Source of the DNA: Nocardia wallacei
Lineage (GTDB): Bacteria; Actinomycetota; Actinomycetes; Mycobacteriales; Mycobacteriaceae
DNA: 64,000 nucleotides
Reading direction: 5' to 3'
Assembly (NCBI RefSeq): GCF_014466955.1
Contig: NZ_AP023396.1
Coordinates: 4,340,001 to 4,404,000 of the forward strand
Below the pieces are notes generated by a model, which saw only the letters and a program-made list of their open reading frames with translations, searched no databases and was not told the DNA's origin. Shown here one piece after another: positions 45,446 through 54,614 of the stretch (its first letter is position 1; every line of letters begins with the position of its first letter). The translations under genes were made by a program, and so were the position numbers.

Positions 45446-46405
45446 TCACAGGAGGATGACGGTGCGCTCGCCGGGTGCGTCGTGATGGGCCCAGGCCGCC
45501 TCGACCTGGTCGAGCGGGAACGGTTGCGGGCGCACGGTCATACCGCCCGCGGCGATCGCACCGACGAGCTCGGAGAACTCCCGCTGCATGATCTGTGTGT
45601 CCACTGCGCCGAAGCCGCTGCCCAGGATGCGGAAGGCGTTGGAGCGCAGGGCATGTCCGGATAACGTGATCGCGTCTCCGCCCATGCCGCCGATCTGCAC
45701 CCAGTCGAGCAGGCGGGTGTGCTGGGTGCGCGCTCCGAGGACGGCACGCATGGCGAGTTCGGTGGGAGACCCCCACACATAGTCGAGGACCACGTCGACT
45801 TCGGCGGCGGCCTCAGCGAGCGCGGCCGCGGTGGCCTCCTCGTCGGGGACGAGCTGAACGACGGCGTCCGCGCCCTCGCCGGCGAGTTCGTCGAGGCGGC
45901 TGCGGTTGCGTCCGGCGGCGACCACCCGCCCCGCGCCGAGATGCTTGGCGACCTTGACGGCCATCGAGCCGGCGTTGCCGGTCGCGCCGTGCACCAGGAC
46001 CGACTGACCGGCCCGGAACGGGACGCGGGTGCGCAGCGCGACCCAAGAGGACAGGGCAGGATTCATGGTGGCGACCAGGAGCGCGGGATCGGCTCCGTCC
46101 GGCACCGGGATGACGGCGGCCGGATCGATGACGATGCGCTCGGCCAGGCTGCCCGCGCCCATGACCATGACGTAGCCGAGGCCGCCGTCCGCCCGGCGGA
46201 CGACGGCGTCCGCACCCGCCAGAGCGGGCAGCCTCGTAGGACTCGTGTAGTGCTTGCCGGCGGCGATGCCGCGCGTGGCGGGGTGCACGCCGACGGCGAG
46301 AACGTCCACGACCTCCTGGCCGGGGCCGGCTTCGGGGGCAGGGATGGAACGGAAGTGTGGCGGCTCGTCGAATGACTCGACGAGCGCGGCGTTGATCATC
46401 GACAT
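45446..46405 (-). CDS. NADPH:quinone oxidoreductase-like MDR enzyme
   Basis: 319 residues of the zinc-free medium-chain dehydrogenase group. The cofactor site is VLVHGATGNAGSMAVKVAKH near residue 140. The GroES-like N-terminus has GVHPATRGIAAGKHYTSP and no zinc cysteines. It likely reduces quinones or enones. It is divergent from a TetR gene with repeats in between, so the pair probably forms an inducible detoxification unit. Confidence 0.88.
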   Translation of the reverse strand: MSMINAALVESFDEPPHFRSIPAPEAGPGQEVVDVLAVGVHPATRGIAAGKHYTSPTRLPALAGADAVVRRADGGLGYVMVMGAGSLAERIVIDPAAVIPVPDGADPALLVATMNPALSSWVALRTRVPFRAGQSVLVHGATGNAGSMAVKVAKHLGAGRVVAAGRNRSRLDELAGEGADAVVQLVPDEEATAAALAEAAAEVDVVLDYVWGSPTELAMRAVLGARTQHTRLLDWVQIGGMGGDAITLSGHALRSNAFRILGSGFGAVDTQIMQREFSELVGAIAAGGMTVRPQPFPLDQVEAAWAHHDAPGERTVILL

Positions 46406-46439
46406 GCGCGTTTACTTCCTTTCTGGCGCACGGCACCGG

Positions 46440-46493
46440 TAAGATACGATTCTGTTTCTTATCTCCCAGCGTAGGGCCGTAGGTTAAGATACG
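46440..46493. promoter_or_regulatory. Repeated TAAGATACG in the QOR/TetR divergent region
   Basis: TAAGATACG occurs at 46440-46448 and 46485-46493, with a CTTATCT of opposite sense between them (near 46459). These could be TetR half-sites or overlapping -10 boxes. Assignment is positional only. Confidence 0.4.
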
Positions 46494-46537
46494 CAAGCGG
46501 ATCTAAAGATATGGCGCGATACTACGGAGATGAACAG

Positions 46538-47161
46538 ATGGAGGTAGCGGCGAGCGAGCGGCGTTCGGAAGCCACTCCCACCCGGCGCAGGGGCACCGCC
46601 CTGGAGAACGCGATCACCGACGCCGCCTGGGCAGTGCTCGTCGAGCAGGGCTACCACGGCTTCACCTACGAGGCGATCGCAGCACGCGCCGGAACCAGCA
46701 AACCAGTGCTCTACCGGCGCTGGACGCGGCGCGAGGACCTCCTCATCGCCACGCTCGCCCGACACTGGCGTCCACTCGACGTTCCCGACACCGGCAGCCT
46801 GCGCCAGGACGCCCTCACCCTCCTGCGCGCGGTCAACGCCGAGCGGGCCCGCACGGTGATACTCCTGCGCGTCCAGCTCGCGGACTACTTCCGCGAGACC
46901 GGCACCAGCTTCAGCGACCTGCGCAGCCGCCTCCGCCCCGAAACCCGGACATCCCCTTTCACGACACTCGTCGGCCGCGCCGTCGAGCGCGGCGAACTTA
47001 CGGATGTACCGCGACCCGAACGAGTAATGAACCTGCCGTTCGACCTGGTGCGCCACGACATGCTGATGACCATGGAAGCGGTACCGGACGAGGCGATCGT
47101 CGAGATCGTGGATACGGTGTGGCTGCCCCTGCTCGGCCTATCCTCCCACGACCAACACTGA
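46538..47161 (+). CDS. TetR-family regulator
   Basis: 207 residues. HTH: LENAITDAAWAVLVEQGYHG, recognition helix AGTSKPVLYRRWTRREDLL. The C-terminal domain matches the TetR_C_11-like group (LRQDALTLLRAVNAERART). The ATG at 46538 is preferred over one at 46511 because CGGAGA lies 7 bp upstream. It likely represses the divergent quinone oxidoreductase gene. Confidence 0.88.
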   Translation: MEVAASERRSEATPTRRRGTALENAITDAAWAVLVEQGYHGFTYEAIAARAGTSKPVLYRRWTRREDLLIATLARHWRPLDVPDTGSLRQDALTLLRAVNAERARTVILLRVQLADYFRETGTSFSDLRSRLRPETRTSPFTTLVGRAVERGELTDVPRPERVMNLPFDLVRHDMLMTMEAVPDEAIVEIVDTVWLPLLGLSSHDQH

Positions 47162-47225
47162 GCTTCGCGATGACGCCCGCACCAAATCGGACGATGGTCT
47201 CCGCTGTCAGCCCTGAGTGTCTTTC

Positions 47226-50200
47226 CTATTGCAGATCACCCCACCTCCATTGCTCGGCGCGAGCGCCGTCTGGCTCTCGGCCGAAGCGGAACTGATCTGC
47301 TCGACCTGTTCGTGAGTGGAGGAAGATATCGAAAAGGCCGCTCGCGGGGAGCCGATTGGACAGCGTGTTCGCTTGGTCGTCCGCGCCGAGCTTCCGCAAC
47401 TCTGCCAGCAGGCCGGCCACCGCCTGCGGTTTGTCGAGGGTGACGTGGGAGGCGGGATCGCGGGCGAGCAATGCCTGGACCTGCTGGCTCGCGCCATTTT
47501 TCCGCAGCTCCCGAAGCAACCAAGCCACCACGACCGGGTCGTCATGGGCAGTGTGCGGGGCCGCCCGTGCGGCCAGCGCTTGGAGCCGGCGGTCTGCCTC
47601 TGGCTGTGCCCACAGTTGCTTGACCAGCGCGACCGGGTTGTCATGGGCGGCGTAGGCGGCTGCCCGGACAGCCAGTGTCCGGACTTGGTCGGCGGCGCCG
47701 AGGTCTCGCAGCTCTGCCAGCAGATCGGCCACCGCCTCCGGTTTGTCGAGGGTGACGTGGGAGGCGGGATCGCGGGCGAGCAATGCCTGGACCTGCTGGC
47801 TCGCGCCATTTTTCCGCAGCTCCCGAAGCAACCAAGCCACTACGACCGGGTCGTCATGGGCAGTGTATGGGGCTGCCCGTGCGACCAGGGCCTGGACCTG
47901 GTCGTCCACACGGATCGCGCACAGCTCCTCCACCAGAGCGGCCACCCCGCGCGCGTCGTCGAGGGTGACGTGGGAGGCGGGATCGCGAGCTGACAGTGCC
48001 CGGATCTGGTCGTCCGCGCGCAGCGCTCGCAATTCCCGCAGCAGATCGGCTACCGCCCGCGGTTTGTCGAGGGTGACGTGGACGGCGGGATTACGGGACA
48101 GCAGTGCCTGGACCTGGTCGCTCGTGCCGAGGTCCCTCAACTCTCGCAGCGTCCGTAACAGGCTGGCTATCGCGCCCGCGTCGCCGTCGGCGGTGTTGGC
48201 GGCGGCCCATGCTGCCAGTGTGTGGATTTGGTCGTCCACACCTGACCTTCTCAGTTCCCATAGCAGCCTGGCCACCGCGGCCGTGCCCCCGCGAACGGCG
48301 TGGGCGGCAGCTCGTGCTGCCAGTGCTCGAGCCTGGTCGTCCGCGCCGGATTTCTGCAGCTCCCGCAGTAGCCTGGCCACCGCCCACGAGTCGTCGAGGG
48401 CAGCGTGAGTGGCTGCCCGCACAGCCAGTGTCCGGACTTGGTCGTCCGTGCGGAGCTCTCGCAGCATCCGCAGCAGATCGGCCACCGCGGCCGGATGGTC
48501 GAGGGCGACGAGGGCGGCGGGATCACGGGCAACCAGTGTCTGGACCTGACCGTCCGCACGGAGCGTTCGTAACGTCCGCAGCAGGTCGGCTACCGCAGCC
48601 GGGTTGTCGAGCGGGACATGGGCGGTGGCCCGCGCGGCCAGTGTCCGGGCCTGGTCGGCGGCGCCGAGCTGTCGCAGTTCCCGCAGCAGCTTCGCCACCG
48701 CGACCGCCTCGTTCACGGCGGCGTGCGCGGCAGCCCAATCGGCGGGCTGCGAGTCGTCGGGGAACACTGTGTGGAGGCGGGTGACGAGCAGGGCGGCAGC
48801 GGTGGAGAGACCCTGGGCGGCAGCGTTTTTCCATAGTTGGGCAGCGTCGCGGTACAGGCCCCGCGCCCAAGCGGCTTGCGCGAGCGCGTGTTGGTCGTCG
48901 GGGCGGGAGTGGACGGCGGCGGCTTCCCAGAACCCTATGGGCGGGATTGTGTTCGCACGTGCGCGGCGGCCGTATTGATCGAGGTAGTCGGCGAGCTGAT
49001 AAACCGGTGCGCCCGTTTCGCCGCGCCGGGCGGCGGTGTGGTCGGTGCGTGAGGGTAACGGGCGGTCACGGATCGGGGTGATCGGTCCGCGTGCGCCCTT
49101 GCATGATTCGGCGACCTCGGCCAGGACGAGTTCGAACCAGTTCTCTGCCAGCCCGTCCCAGGAGCTGTCGCTCATGCGTGCGGCCGCCGCATCGTGTAAC
49201 AGCGTGTGAGGCAGGATGTTTCGGTGGCCCAGACGCACGGCGTCCATCGCGACCTCGATCACCGCCCGCGTCGCCGGTGTCGCGGACTCGTAACGGGCGA
49301 TCAGCTCCGGTCCGCCGGCCAGGTACTGAGCAATCTGCCCGCCCTCGGCGTGCTCACATGCCTCGCTCAACCGGGGATCGGTAGCGGCCGCGCGCATCGC
49401 CGCCAAGTCCTCGCCGGCGAAGTTCTCGGGCACCCGAATCAGGCTGTTCGCGAGCAGCTTCGCCACCTGTGAGGTGTGATCGCGACACAGCGTATGGCAA
49501 TGGTCGCCCCAGAGGGTGCCCAATACCAGTACCGGAGCCCGTAGCGGGTCCGCCAGCAACTCCCGCAGCCGCCGCGCTAGTCGCTGCGGGTCGCCGGAGA
49601 CGTGATGGCCGAGATAATTCTGAGTTTCGTTCAGCCACACCACCGTACGCGGGCCCACACTCTCGAACGCCTGTATCGCCTCGGGGTCTGCGGATTCATC
49701 CGGATGCCACCACCGCCATCCGCCGTCATTCCGCAATGACGCCAACGCTTCCCACAATGCTCGGGTCTTACCCGTCGAGGATCCTGCTACCAGCACCGCC
49801 ATGCCACTGCGACCACATCGCGCGGCCTCGACGCGTTCCCCCAACTCGTCGTCATGGCCGCGACGGACATACGGTGGCAACAAGGCGCACTCCCGCGCCG
49901 GATCAACAGTGATCGACCGATGCACATCGACCCCGACCCCGAACGGGTCGCCGACCTCCGCGAGGTCCTGCCCTCGAGGTGGCATCCCCATAACCCGCCC
50001 GGTCTCGGCTCCCCGCCGCGCGGTGGACGTGTGCTCGGTGACCCACTCCGCGAACGAAGGCGCCTTCTCCCCGTCTTGCCACAACCGCCGCCAGTATCCG
50101 GCGTCGAACCGGTTCGAGTCGATGCGCTTGTGCTTGGCCTCGGCGATGCGCCGACAGGCCCGCACATATTTCGACACTGATACTTCGAACACGTTCTTGC

Positions 50201-50387
50201 CGTCCTCGATATTGCGGACGGTGTTCTCCGAAAGGCGCTCATCTGCGAGACCGCCTTCAGACACCTTGGCCAGCTCACTGATTCCCGCGTCCACACTGCG
50301 ACGCAACGCAATGAGTTCGCGAGCGAGCCGCCGGTTTCCTCGGTCGGCGCCACCGATGCGGGTGCTGGTCATCGAAACCATCATCAC
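47226..50387 (-). CDS. HTH-NTPase protein with 13 tandem helical repeats
   Basis: About 1053 residues; GTG at 50387 with GGGAG seven bases upstream. Residues ~20-85 form a Cro/C1-like HTH (ELAKVSEGG, SENTVRNIEDGKNVFEVSVS). Walker A is GSSTGKTR near 202-209 and Walker B VVWLNETQ near 249, followed by LVLGTLWGDHC, a layout seen in STAND-like NTPases of streptomycetes. Residues ~560-1020 hold 13 repeats of about 35 residues built on VADLLRELR...DDQVRALAARDPAxHVTLDxPxA. These should form an alpha-solenoid. The C-terminus ends GREPDGARAEQWRWGDL. A nucleotide-gated sensor or regulator that binds a partner through the solenoid is likely; whether it acts in transcription, phage defence or development is unknown. 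Confidence 0.8.
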   Translation of the reverse strand: MMMVSMTSTRIGGADRGNRRLARELIALRRSVDAGISELAKVSEGGLADERLSENTVRNIEDGKNVFEVSVSKYVRACRRIAEAKHKRIDSNRFDAGYWRRLWQDGEKAPSFAEWVTEHTSTARRGAETGRVMGMPPRGQDLAEVGDPFGVGVDVHRSITVDPARECALLPPYVRRGHDDELGERVEAARCGRSGMAVLVAGSSTGKTRALWEALASLRNDGGWRWWHPDESADPEAIQAFESVGPRTVVWLNETQNYLGHHVSGDPQRLARRLRELLADPLRAPVLVLGTLWGDHCHTLCRDHTSQVAKLLANSLIRVPENFAGEDLAAMRAAATDPRLSEACEHAEGGQIAQYLAGGPELIARYESATPATRAVIEVAMDAVRLGHRNILPHTLLHDAAAARMSDSSWDGLAENWFELVLAEVAESCKGARGPITPIRDRPLPSRTDHTAARRGETGAPVYQLADYLDQYGRRARANTIPPIGFWEAAAVHSRPDDQHALAQAAWARGLYRDAAQLWKNAAAQGLSTAAALLVTRLHTVFPDDSQPADWAAAHAAVNEAVAVAKLLRELRQLGAADQARTLAARATAHVPLDNPAAVADLLRTLRTLRADGQVQTLVARDPAALVALDHPAAVADLLRMLRELRTDDQVRTLAVRAATHAALDDSWAVARLLRELQKSGADDQARALAARAAAHAVRGGTAAVARLLWELRRSGVDDQIHTLAAWAAANTADGDAGAIASLLRTLRELRDLGTSDQVQALLSRNPAVHVTLDKPRAVADLLRELRALRADDQIRALSARDPASHVTLDDARGVAALVEELCAIRVDDQVQALVARAAPYTAHDDPVVVAWLLRELRKNGASQQVQALLARDPASHVTLDKPEAVADLLAELRDLGAADQVRTLAVRAAAYAAHDNPVALVKQLWAQPEADRRLQALAARAAPHTAHDDPVVVAWLLRELRKNGASQQVQALLARDPASHVTLDKPQAVAGLLAELRKLGADDQANTLSNRLPASGLFDIFLHSRTGRADQFRFGREPDGARAEQWRWGDLQ
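47428..47866. repeat. 127-bp near-identical DNA repeat inside the NTPase gene
   Basis: 47428-47554 and 47740-47866 are identical except for one base (C at 47529, T at 47841). The offset is 312 bp, exactly 104 codons, so three protein repeats were duplicated in frame or homogenised recently. The region between is diverged. Confidence 0.85.
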
Positions 50388-50410
50388 CGAACGACTCCCT
50401 TCATGGGTGG

Positions 50411-50548
50411 CTATGGCGCAGCCGCGACGATGATTGCGACCGCTGCCGCAGTCAGCACGATCACGCACACTACGAACCGCCACATCGCCGCTGAATCATC
50501 CATCGCCTTGCGAACCGTCTGCCCAAGTTGGCTCCACATCCCCGTCAT
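50411..50548 (-). CDS. Small single-span membrane protein upstream of the NTPase
   Basis: 45 residues starting MTGMWSQLGQTVRKAMDDSA, with one hydrophobic helix at about 25-44 (RFVVCVIVLTAAAVAIIVAA). The ATG is preceded by GGAGAG. It ends 23 bp before the NTPase start on the same strand, so the two are probably co-transcribed. It could be a membrane anchor, sensor or small effector for the NTPase; no family is recognised. Confidence 0.55.
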   Translation of the reverse strand: MTGMWSQLGQTVRKAMDDSAAMWRFVVCVIVLTAAAVAIIVAAAP

Positions 50549-50911
50549 CGCCGCTCTCCATTCCCTGTGATGCCGGTAGTGAGACCCACTGCAACACACC
50601 TCGATCACCAGGTCACGGGCCTTGCAGAACTCTGCGGCACATTGCGGAGAACCGAGACAGCTCGAGAGTGTGGCCACGGCCCAGGGGGTACGCGTGTAGG
50701 CACCTCCGGTCCGACTCACCGTTGCACGGGACAACCTGTGGAGCCTGACGTTGTACCTACCCGATACCGGCCGTCTACCGATGCGACAACTGCTCTGCTA
50801 CGGCAAATTCGATTCGTCGAACGAATCTGTGCCCTTGCATTCGAGGAAGCGGGTGAGTGCGCAATTCGTGACGAGTGATACAGCGAACGAAAATATCGGC
50901 AGGAGAAGAAT
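50549..50911. promoter_or_regulatory. Divergent region between the NTPase unit and a secreted protein
   Basis: 363 bp, moderately AT-rich. It should contain promoters in both directions. No gene is supported; GGCAGGAG just before 50912 is the ribosome binding site of the secreted protein. Confidence 0.4.
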
Positions 50912-51148
50912 TTGGACACCGCCAGGCACTTTGCAGCTGTCGGAATCGCCACTCTGGCACTGTGCATGGGTGTAGGTACGGCACATGCGGGCACAGGGCC
51001 GTTCACTGCGGCTGGACCGTACCCGTCACAACCATACTGCGATAAAGCTCGTCAAATACAAGCCAAAAGCGGGTGGGAAGTGGGACTGAACTGCTTTTTC
51101 GACGACTACAACGGACAGGGCTGGTATTTCATGCAACGGCCCGCGTGA
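50912..51148 (+). CDS. Small secreted protein
   Basis: 78 residues with TTG start preceded by GGCAGGAG. Signal peptide: DTARHFAAVGIATLALCMGV, cleavage after GTAHA. The mature part is aromatic and has two Cys: YPSQPYCDKARQIQAKSGWE then LNCFFDDYNGQGWYFMQ. The function is unknown. It lies just before the CAP-domain remnant. Confidence 0.65.
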   Translation: MDTARHFAAVGIATLALCMGVGTAHAGTGPFTAAGPYPSQPYCDKARQIQAKSGWEVGLNCFFDDYNGQGWYFMQRPA

Positions 51149-51606
51149 CCCTTGTCGACAGCGCACAGAACTCGGGACGTCCTGTGCATTCAAAATTGTA
51201 TTGCGGTGACCACCCGCAGCATTGGAAACTGTGTTTATGCGGCCTGGGCTCGCCACGGGATAGGCCGGTCACCCTACTGGACCCGGCCGTCCGGATCCAC
51301 TGGTGCGGACGTCATTGCGAGAACCTGCACATGTCCCGGTCATCGGACCCATCCCGCCAACTCGGTGACGCGTCGGTCGTCCAATCCTGGTACAACGAGA
51401 TCAAAGACTACAATTTCGACGATCCCGATTCGAACATGGCGGACTTCAGCGAAATCGGTCACTCCACCCAGGTAGTTTGGAAGGGCAGCAAAAAGATCGG
51501 AATTGGGGCCGCATGCAGCGGCTCCACCGCCTACGTCGTAGTCAACTATGCTCCCGCCGGCAACACGATGGGCCAATTCGCCGAGAACGTGGGCCGCCCG
51601 CGCTGA
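51149..51606 (+). pseudogene. Frameshifted CAP/SCP-domain (PR-1-like) secreted protein
   Basis: The C-terminal part reads cleanly as CENLHMSRSSDPSRQLGDAS, then SWYNEIKDYNFDDPDSN and the CAP signature GHSTQVVWKGSKKIG, ending in VNYAPAGNTMGQFAENVG. The upstream half is split: AQNSGRPVHS lies in this frame but the expected AAWARHGIG helix is in a second frame. No single start gives the full domain or a signal peptide. At least two indels are implied, so the gene is probably dead, or the sequence has errors. Confidence 0.6.
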
Positions 51607-52048
51607 CCACCGACGACTCCACCATACGACCCGGATTCGACCAGAGACGATTTCCGGGAACAGCGTCGGCGGCAGTGGCACAATGTAGATCTTCGTGGGT
51701 CGATGGTCGGCAACCACTGCCCACAGCCGGTGCGCGCACGATGCAACAGGCCGGTCAATACGTCCCGTTCTTTTCGCGACCGTACTGCTGGCCCGAGTCT
51801 TGCTGGTTCACGCGGGCCCGCATAGTCGGCTCGCATATCGCCGCCAGGATCACCTGTCCCACTGGGAAGGTGGTCCTGTGGCGTCAACGGATAGCGGCGG
51901 CCTGGACCGTGGCGTCGTTCGGGGATCCAGTGGTCCGATCAGACGAGGTGGCGGGCCCGGCTGACGCGTGTTCTCGACTGATTCGAGCTATTCCGACTGG
52001 CAATTGTGCCGATTCGAGATCTCGGTGGGGTGGTTAAGGTGTGGATCA
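51607..52048. other. Intergenic stretch without a supported gene
   Basis: 442 bp between the CAP remnant and the SDR gene. Open frames here have no protein-like composition. The only signal is an AAGG shortly before the 52049 start. Confidence 0.35.
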
Positions 52049-52804
52049 ATGACTGATCTGGCTGGAAAGACCGCTCTCGTCACCGGGGCGTCACGTGGTA
52101 TCGGCCGAGCCATCGCCCAGCGGCTCGGCGAAGACGGTGCGCTGGTGGCTGTCCACTACGGCAGCAATGACCGCGCCGCGCAGGAAACCGTCGCCGCAGT
52201 CGAACAGGCAGGCGGGCAGGCTTTTCCGGTACGTGCGGACCTAACGGCCACCGACGGCGTGGACCAGCTGTTCAATGGTCTCGAGGGTCGGCCGTTGGAC
52301 ATCGTGGTGAACAACGCCGCCGTCGCCGTACCCGAGGCCACCATCGAGAAGGCTACCGTCGAACAATTCGATCGGCAGTTCGCGCTGAACGTGCGGGCGC
52401 CGTTCTTCGTGGTTCAGCGGGCCCTGCCGTTACTGCGCGACGGTGGTCGCATTATCAATATCTCCTCCGGTGTCACCTGGTTCGCCACGCCACAGATCGT
52501 GTACTCGATGACGAAGGGGGCGCTCAATGTGTTCGGCCGGTCGCTGGCGAATACCCTGGGGGAGCGCGGCATTACGGTGAACAACGTCTCGCCCGGAATT
52601 ACCGATACCGACATGAATTCGTGGCTGCACGAATCCGACGAGGCCGCGGCGGGCGTTTCGGCGATGACCGCTCTCGGCAGAGTTGGCCGAGCGGCCGACA
52701 TCGCAGACGCGGTCGCCTTTCTCGCTTCCCACGACGGCCGGTGGGTCACCGGTCAGACTCTCGAGGTGAACGGCGGCCTGTTCCTGGGCCCCAGGGCGCC
52801 GTGA
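52049..52804 (+). CDS. Short-chain dehydrogenase/reductase (3-oxoacyl-ACP reductase-like)
   Basis: 251 residues. ALVTGASRGIGRAIAQ at the N-terminus, NNAAV near residue 90, the catalytic Ser in IINISSGV and Tyr-x3-Lys in VYSMTKGAL. The C-terminus GQTLEVNGGLF is typical of FabG and glucose-1-dehydrogenase relatives. It is an NADP-dependent carbonyl reductase of unknown substrate, monocistronic. Confidence 0.92.
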   Translation: MTDLAGKTALVTGASRGIGRAIAQRLGEDGALVAVHYGSNDRAAQETVAAVEQAGGQAFPVRADLTATDGVDQLFNGLEGRPLDIVVNNAAVAVPEATIEKATVEQFDRQFALNVRAPFFVVQRALPLLRDGGRIINISSGVTWFATPQIVYSMTKGALNVFGRSLANTLGERGITVNNVSPGITDTDMNSWLHESDEAAAGVSAMTALGRVGRAADIADAVAFLASHDGRWVTGQTLEVNGGLFLGPRAP

Positions 52805-53156
52805 ATGCATTGCCGATCGTCTTCGCCCGCGGTTCCCGAGCCGGGGATGGCCGTGCGCTTCCGCAGTACCGGACTGCCCGCACGTGGGCCGACCGGTACC
52901 GTGCCGAGGGCGTGGCCGGGACGGCCGACGCAGCTCACGGCCGCATCACTGTCCGACAAGAACACCGGGCGCTGTGGTTCCACGAACCCTTCTCGACGTG
53001 CCGGTTGGCGCACGGTGACTATCTGCAGTCCCGTCGGTGAGGGCTGCCGCCCAAGGTGCTGACGCGTGAATTCGCTGTTCCAGCATGCGTTTTCGTGGTG
53101 TTTGGATAGCATTCGAGTGGTGGTCGGGCAACTACACCGGCTGGTGAGGGGTGCTG
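52805..53156. other. Intergenic stretch, promoter region of the ABC transporter
   Basis: 352 bp with no supported gene. GAGGG at 53146-53150 is the ribosome binding site for the ABC ATPase. Confidence 0.35.
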
Positions 53157-53765
53157 ATGGAAGTGCGGGACGTCCGCCACTCGTATGGCAGACGGTCAGT
53201 ATTGCGCGGCATCGATTTCGTGCTGCCGACGGGGGCGCTGGTCGGCATCGTCGGTGAGAACGGGTCGGGTAAGTCGACACTGTTGAAAGTTCTCTCCGGA
53301 GAGCTGCGACCGGACCGGGGCGTGGTTCGCCATCGCAGGCGGTTCGGCTATTGCCCGCAGCAGGTTGTTTTGAACGACGCGTTCACGGTCCGGCAGCACC
53401 TGGACTTGTTCGCCGCGGCCTACGCGATTCCGGATCTGCGGCGGGCCGAAGAGACGATGGAGATTCTGCGTTTCTCCGAGTACGCCGGCGAGCGGGTCGC
53501 GACGTTGAGCGGGGGCACCCGACAGAAGCTCAACCTGACCCTTGCGGTGATGCATGATCCGCAGGTTCTGCTGCTCGATGAGCCGTATCAAGGTTTCGAT
53601 TGGGAGACGTATCTGCGTTTCTGGGAGCTGGTCGCGCAATTCCGTGACGATGGCGGGTCGGTGCTGGTCGTATCGCATCTGGCCTACGACACCGGCCGGT
53701 TCGATCAGGTGTGGCGGTTACGCGACGGCGTCCTACAGGGCCGAAAGGTAAGTCCGGATGAGTGA
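53157..53765 (+). CDS. ABC transporter ATP-binding protein
   Basis: 202 residues, a short ATPase. Walker A GENGSGKST, Q-loop GYCPQQVV, signature LSGGTRQKL, Walker B VLLLDEPYQGFD and the switch His in VVSHLAYD are all present. It pairs with the permease that overlaps it by 8 bp. The organisation resembles two-component exporters for peptides, antibiotics or lipids. Confidence 0.92.
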   Translation: MEVRDVRHSYGRRSVLRGIDFVLPTGALVGIVGENGSGKSTLLKVLSGELRPDRGVVRHRRRFGYCPQQVVLNDAFTVRQHLDLFAAAYAIPDLRRAEETMEILRFSEYAGERVATLSGGTRQKLNLTLAVMHDPQVLLLDEPYQGFDWETYLRFWELVAQFRDDGGSVLVVSHLAYDTGRFDQVWRLRDGVLQGRKVSPDE

Positions 53766-54561
53766 GAATGTACGGCTTTTCCTGGTCGCTACGCGCTACG
53801 GCCTGATCGAGCACGCCCGTAACCGCTTCGCCATGCTGTTGGTGGCCGTGTTCATCCCTGTCTTCGTGACGCTGGCCGGTCTGATCATCACCGACGCACA
53901 GGTACCGTTCCGGCTCCGCGGCACCGGTGTGGTCGTGCATGCCGCCGGCAATGAGCTGGCCCAGATCTCGGGTGCACTGACCGCGGTCTGTTTGATCATC
54001 GGGTTCATGACGTTCGCGGCGACCTTCAGCAGTGGAGCATTCGACCGGCGGTTGTGTATGGCCGGATACCCAAGGGTCGCTTTGGGTTCGGCGAAGGTCG
54101 CCTGTCTGGTGACGGCCTCGATGGCGGTCAGCGTCTATGCCACCGTGTCCATCTGCAGTTCTTGGTCGCCGCGGCAGCCGATCGTGCTCGCGGCGGCGCT
54201 GTTCTGCGATGCGATGACCTATGGGGCGCTCGGTGTCGCGCTCGGCACCATGCTGCGCCGAGAGGTGGAGGGCATGTTCGCGATCGCGATGATCAGCTGC
54301 TTCGACATGGTCGTGCAGAACCCGGTCGCCAGCATCGGAGCCGACAGCGATTTCGTGCGCTTGCTGCCTTCCTACGGAGCCATGCAGACTTCGACCGCGG
54401 CCGGTTTCTCCGACACGACACTTTTCGCGGGTCTGGCTCTCCAACTGGCTTGGTTCACCGCGAGCGTGCTGGTCGGGCTGGTCGCGTTCCATCTGCGGAC
54501 CCGTTCGGCTCTCACCGCCACGACGCTGATCGGTGTGCCCGAACGGGCGGGCGAGCATTGA
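53758..54561 (+). CDS. ABC transporter permease (ABC-2 type)
   Basis: 267 residues with about six hydrophobic segments (RFAMLLVAVFIPVFVTLAG; LTAVCLIIGFMTFAATF; later ALQLAWFTASVLVGLVAF). It partners the overlapping ATPase. It could export a small hydrophobic product. The gene converges on the prenyltransferase-cyclase fusion and is separated from it by a strong hairpin, so shared function is not proven. Confidence 0.85.
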   Translation: MSENVRLFLVATRYGLIEHARNRFAMLLVAVFIPVFVTLAGLIITDAQVPFRLRGTGVVVHAAGNELAQISGALTAVCLIIGFMTFAATFSSGAFDRRLCMAGYPRVALGSAKVACLVTASMAVSVYATVSICSSWSPRQPIVLAAALFCDAMTYGALGVALGTMLRREVEGMFAIAMISCFDMVVQNPVASIGADSDFVRLLPSYGAMQTSTAAGFSDTTLFAGLALQLAWFTASVLVGLVAFHLRTRSALTATTLIGVPERAGEH

Positions 54562-54564
54562 ACC

Positions 54565-54604
54565 GGTGTCCGGCCAGATCATCGTGGTGATCGGGCCGGA
54601 CACC
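54565..54604. terminator. Bidirectional terminator hairpin
   Basis: Perfect 11-bp arms GGTGTCCGGCC and GGCCGGACACC with an inner GATCA/TGATC stem. It sits between the convergent permease and terpene-fusion genes. Confidence 0.75.
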
Positions 54605-54614
54605 GCCTCGACGA

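Noticed and set aside
47316..48710. Regular repeats that could suggest a CRISPR array
   Set aside because: Repeat period is about 105 bp, in frame with a coding solenoid, and units are diverged; there are no conserved short repeats with unique spacers.
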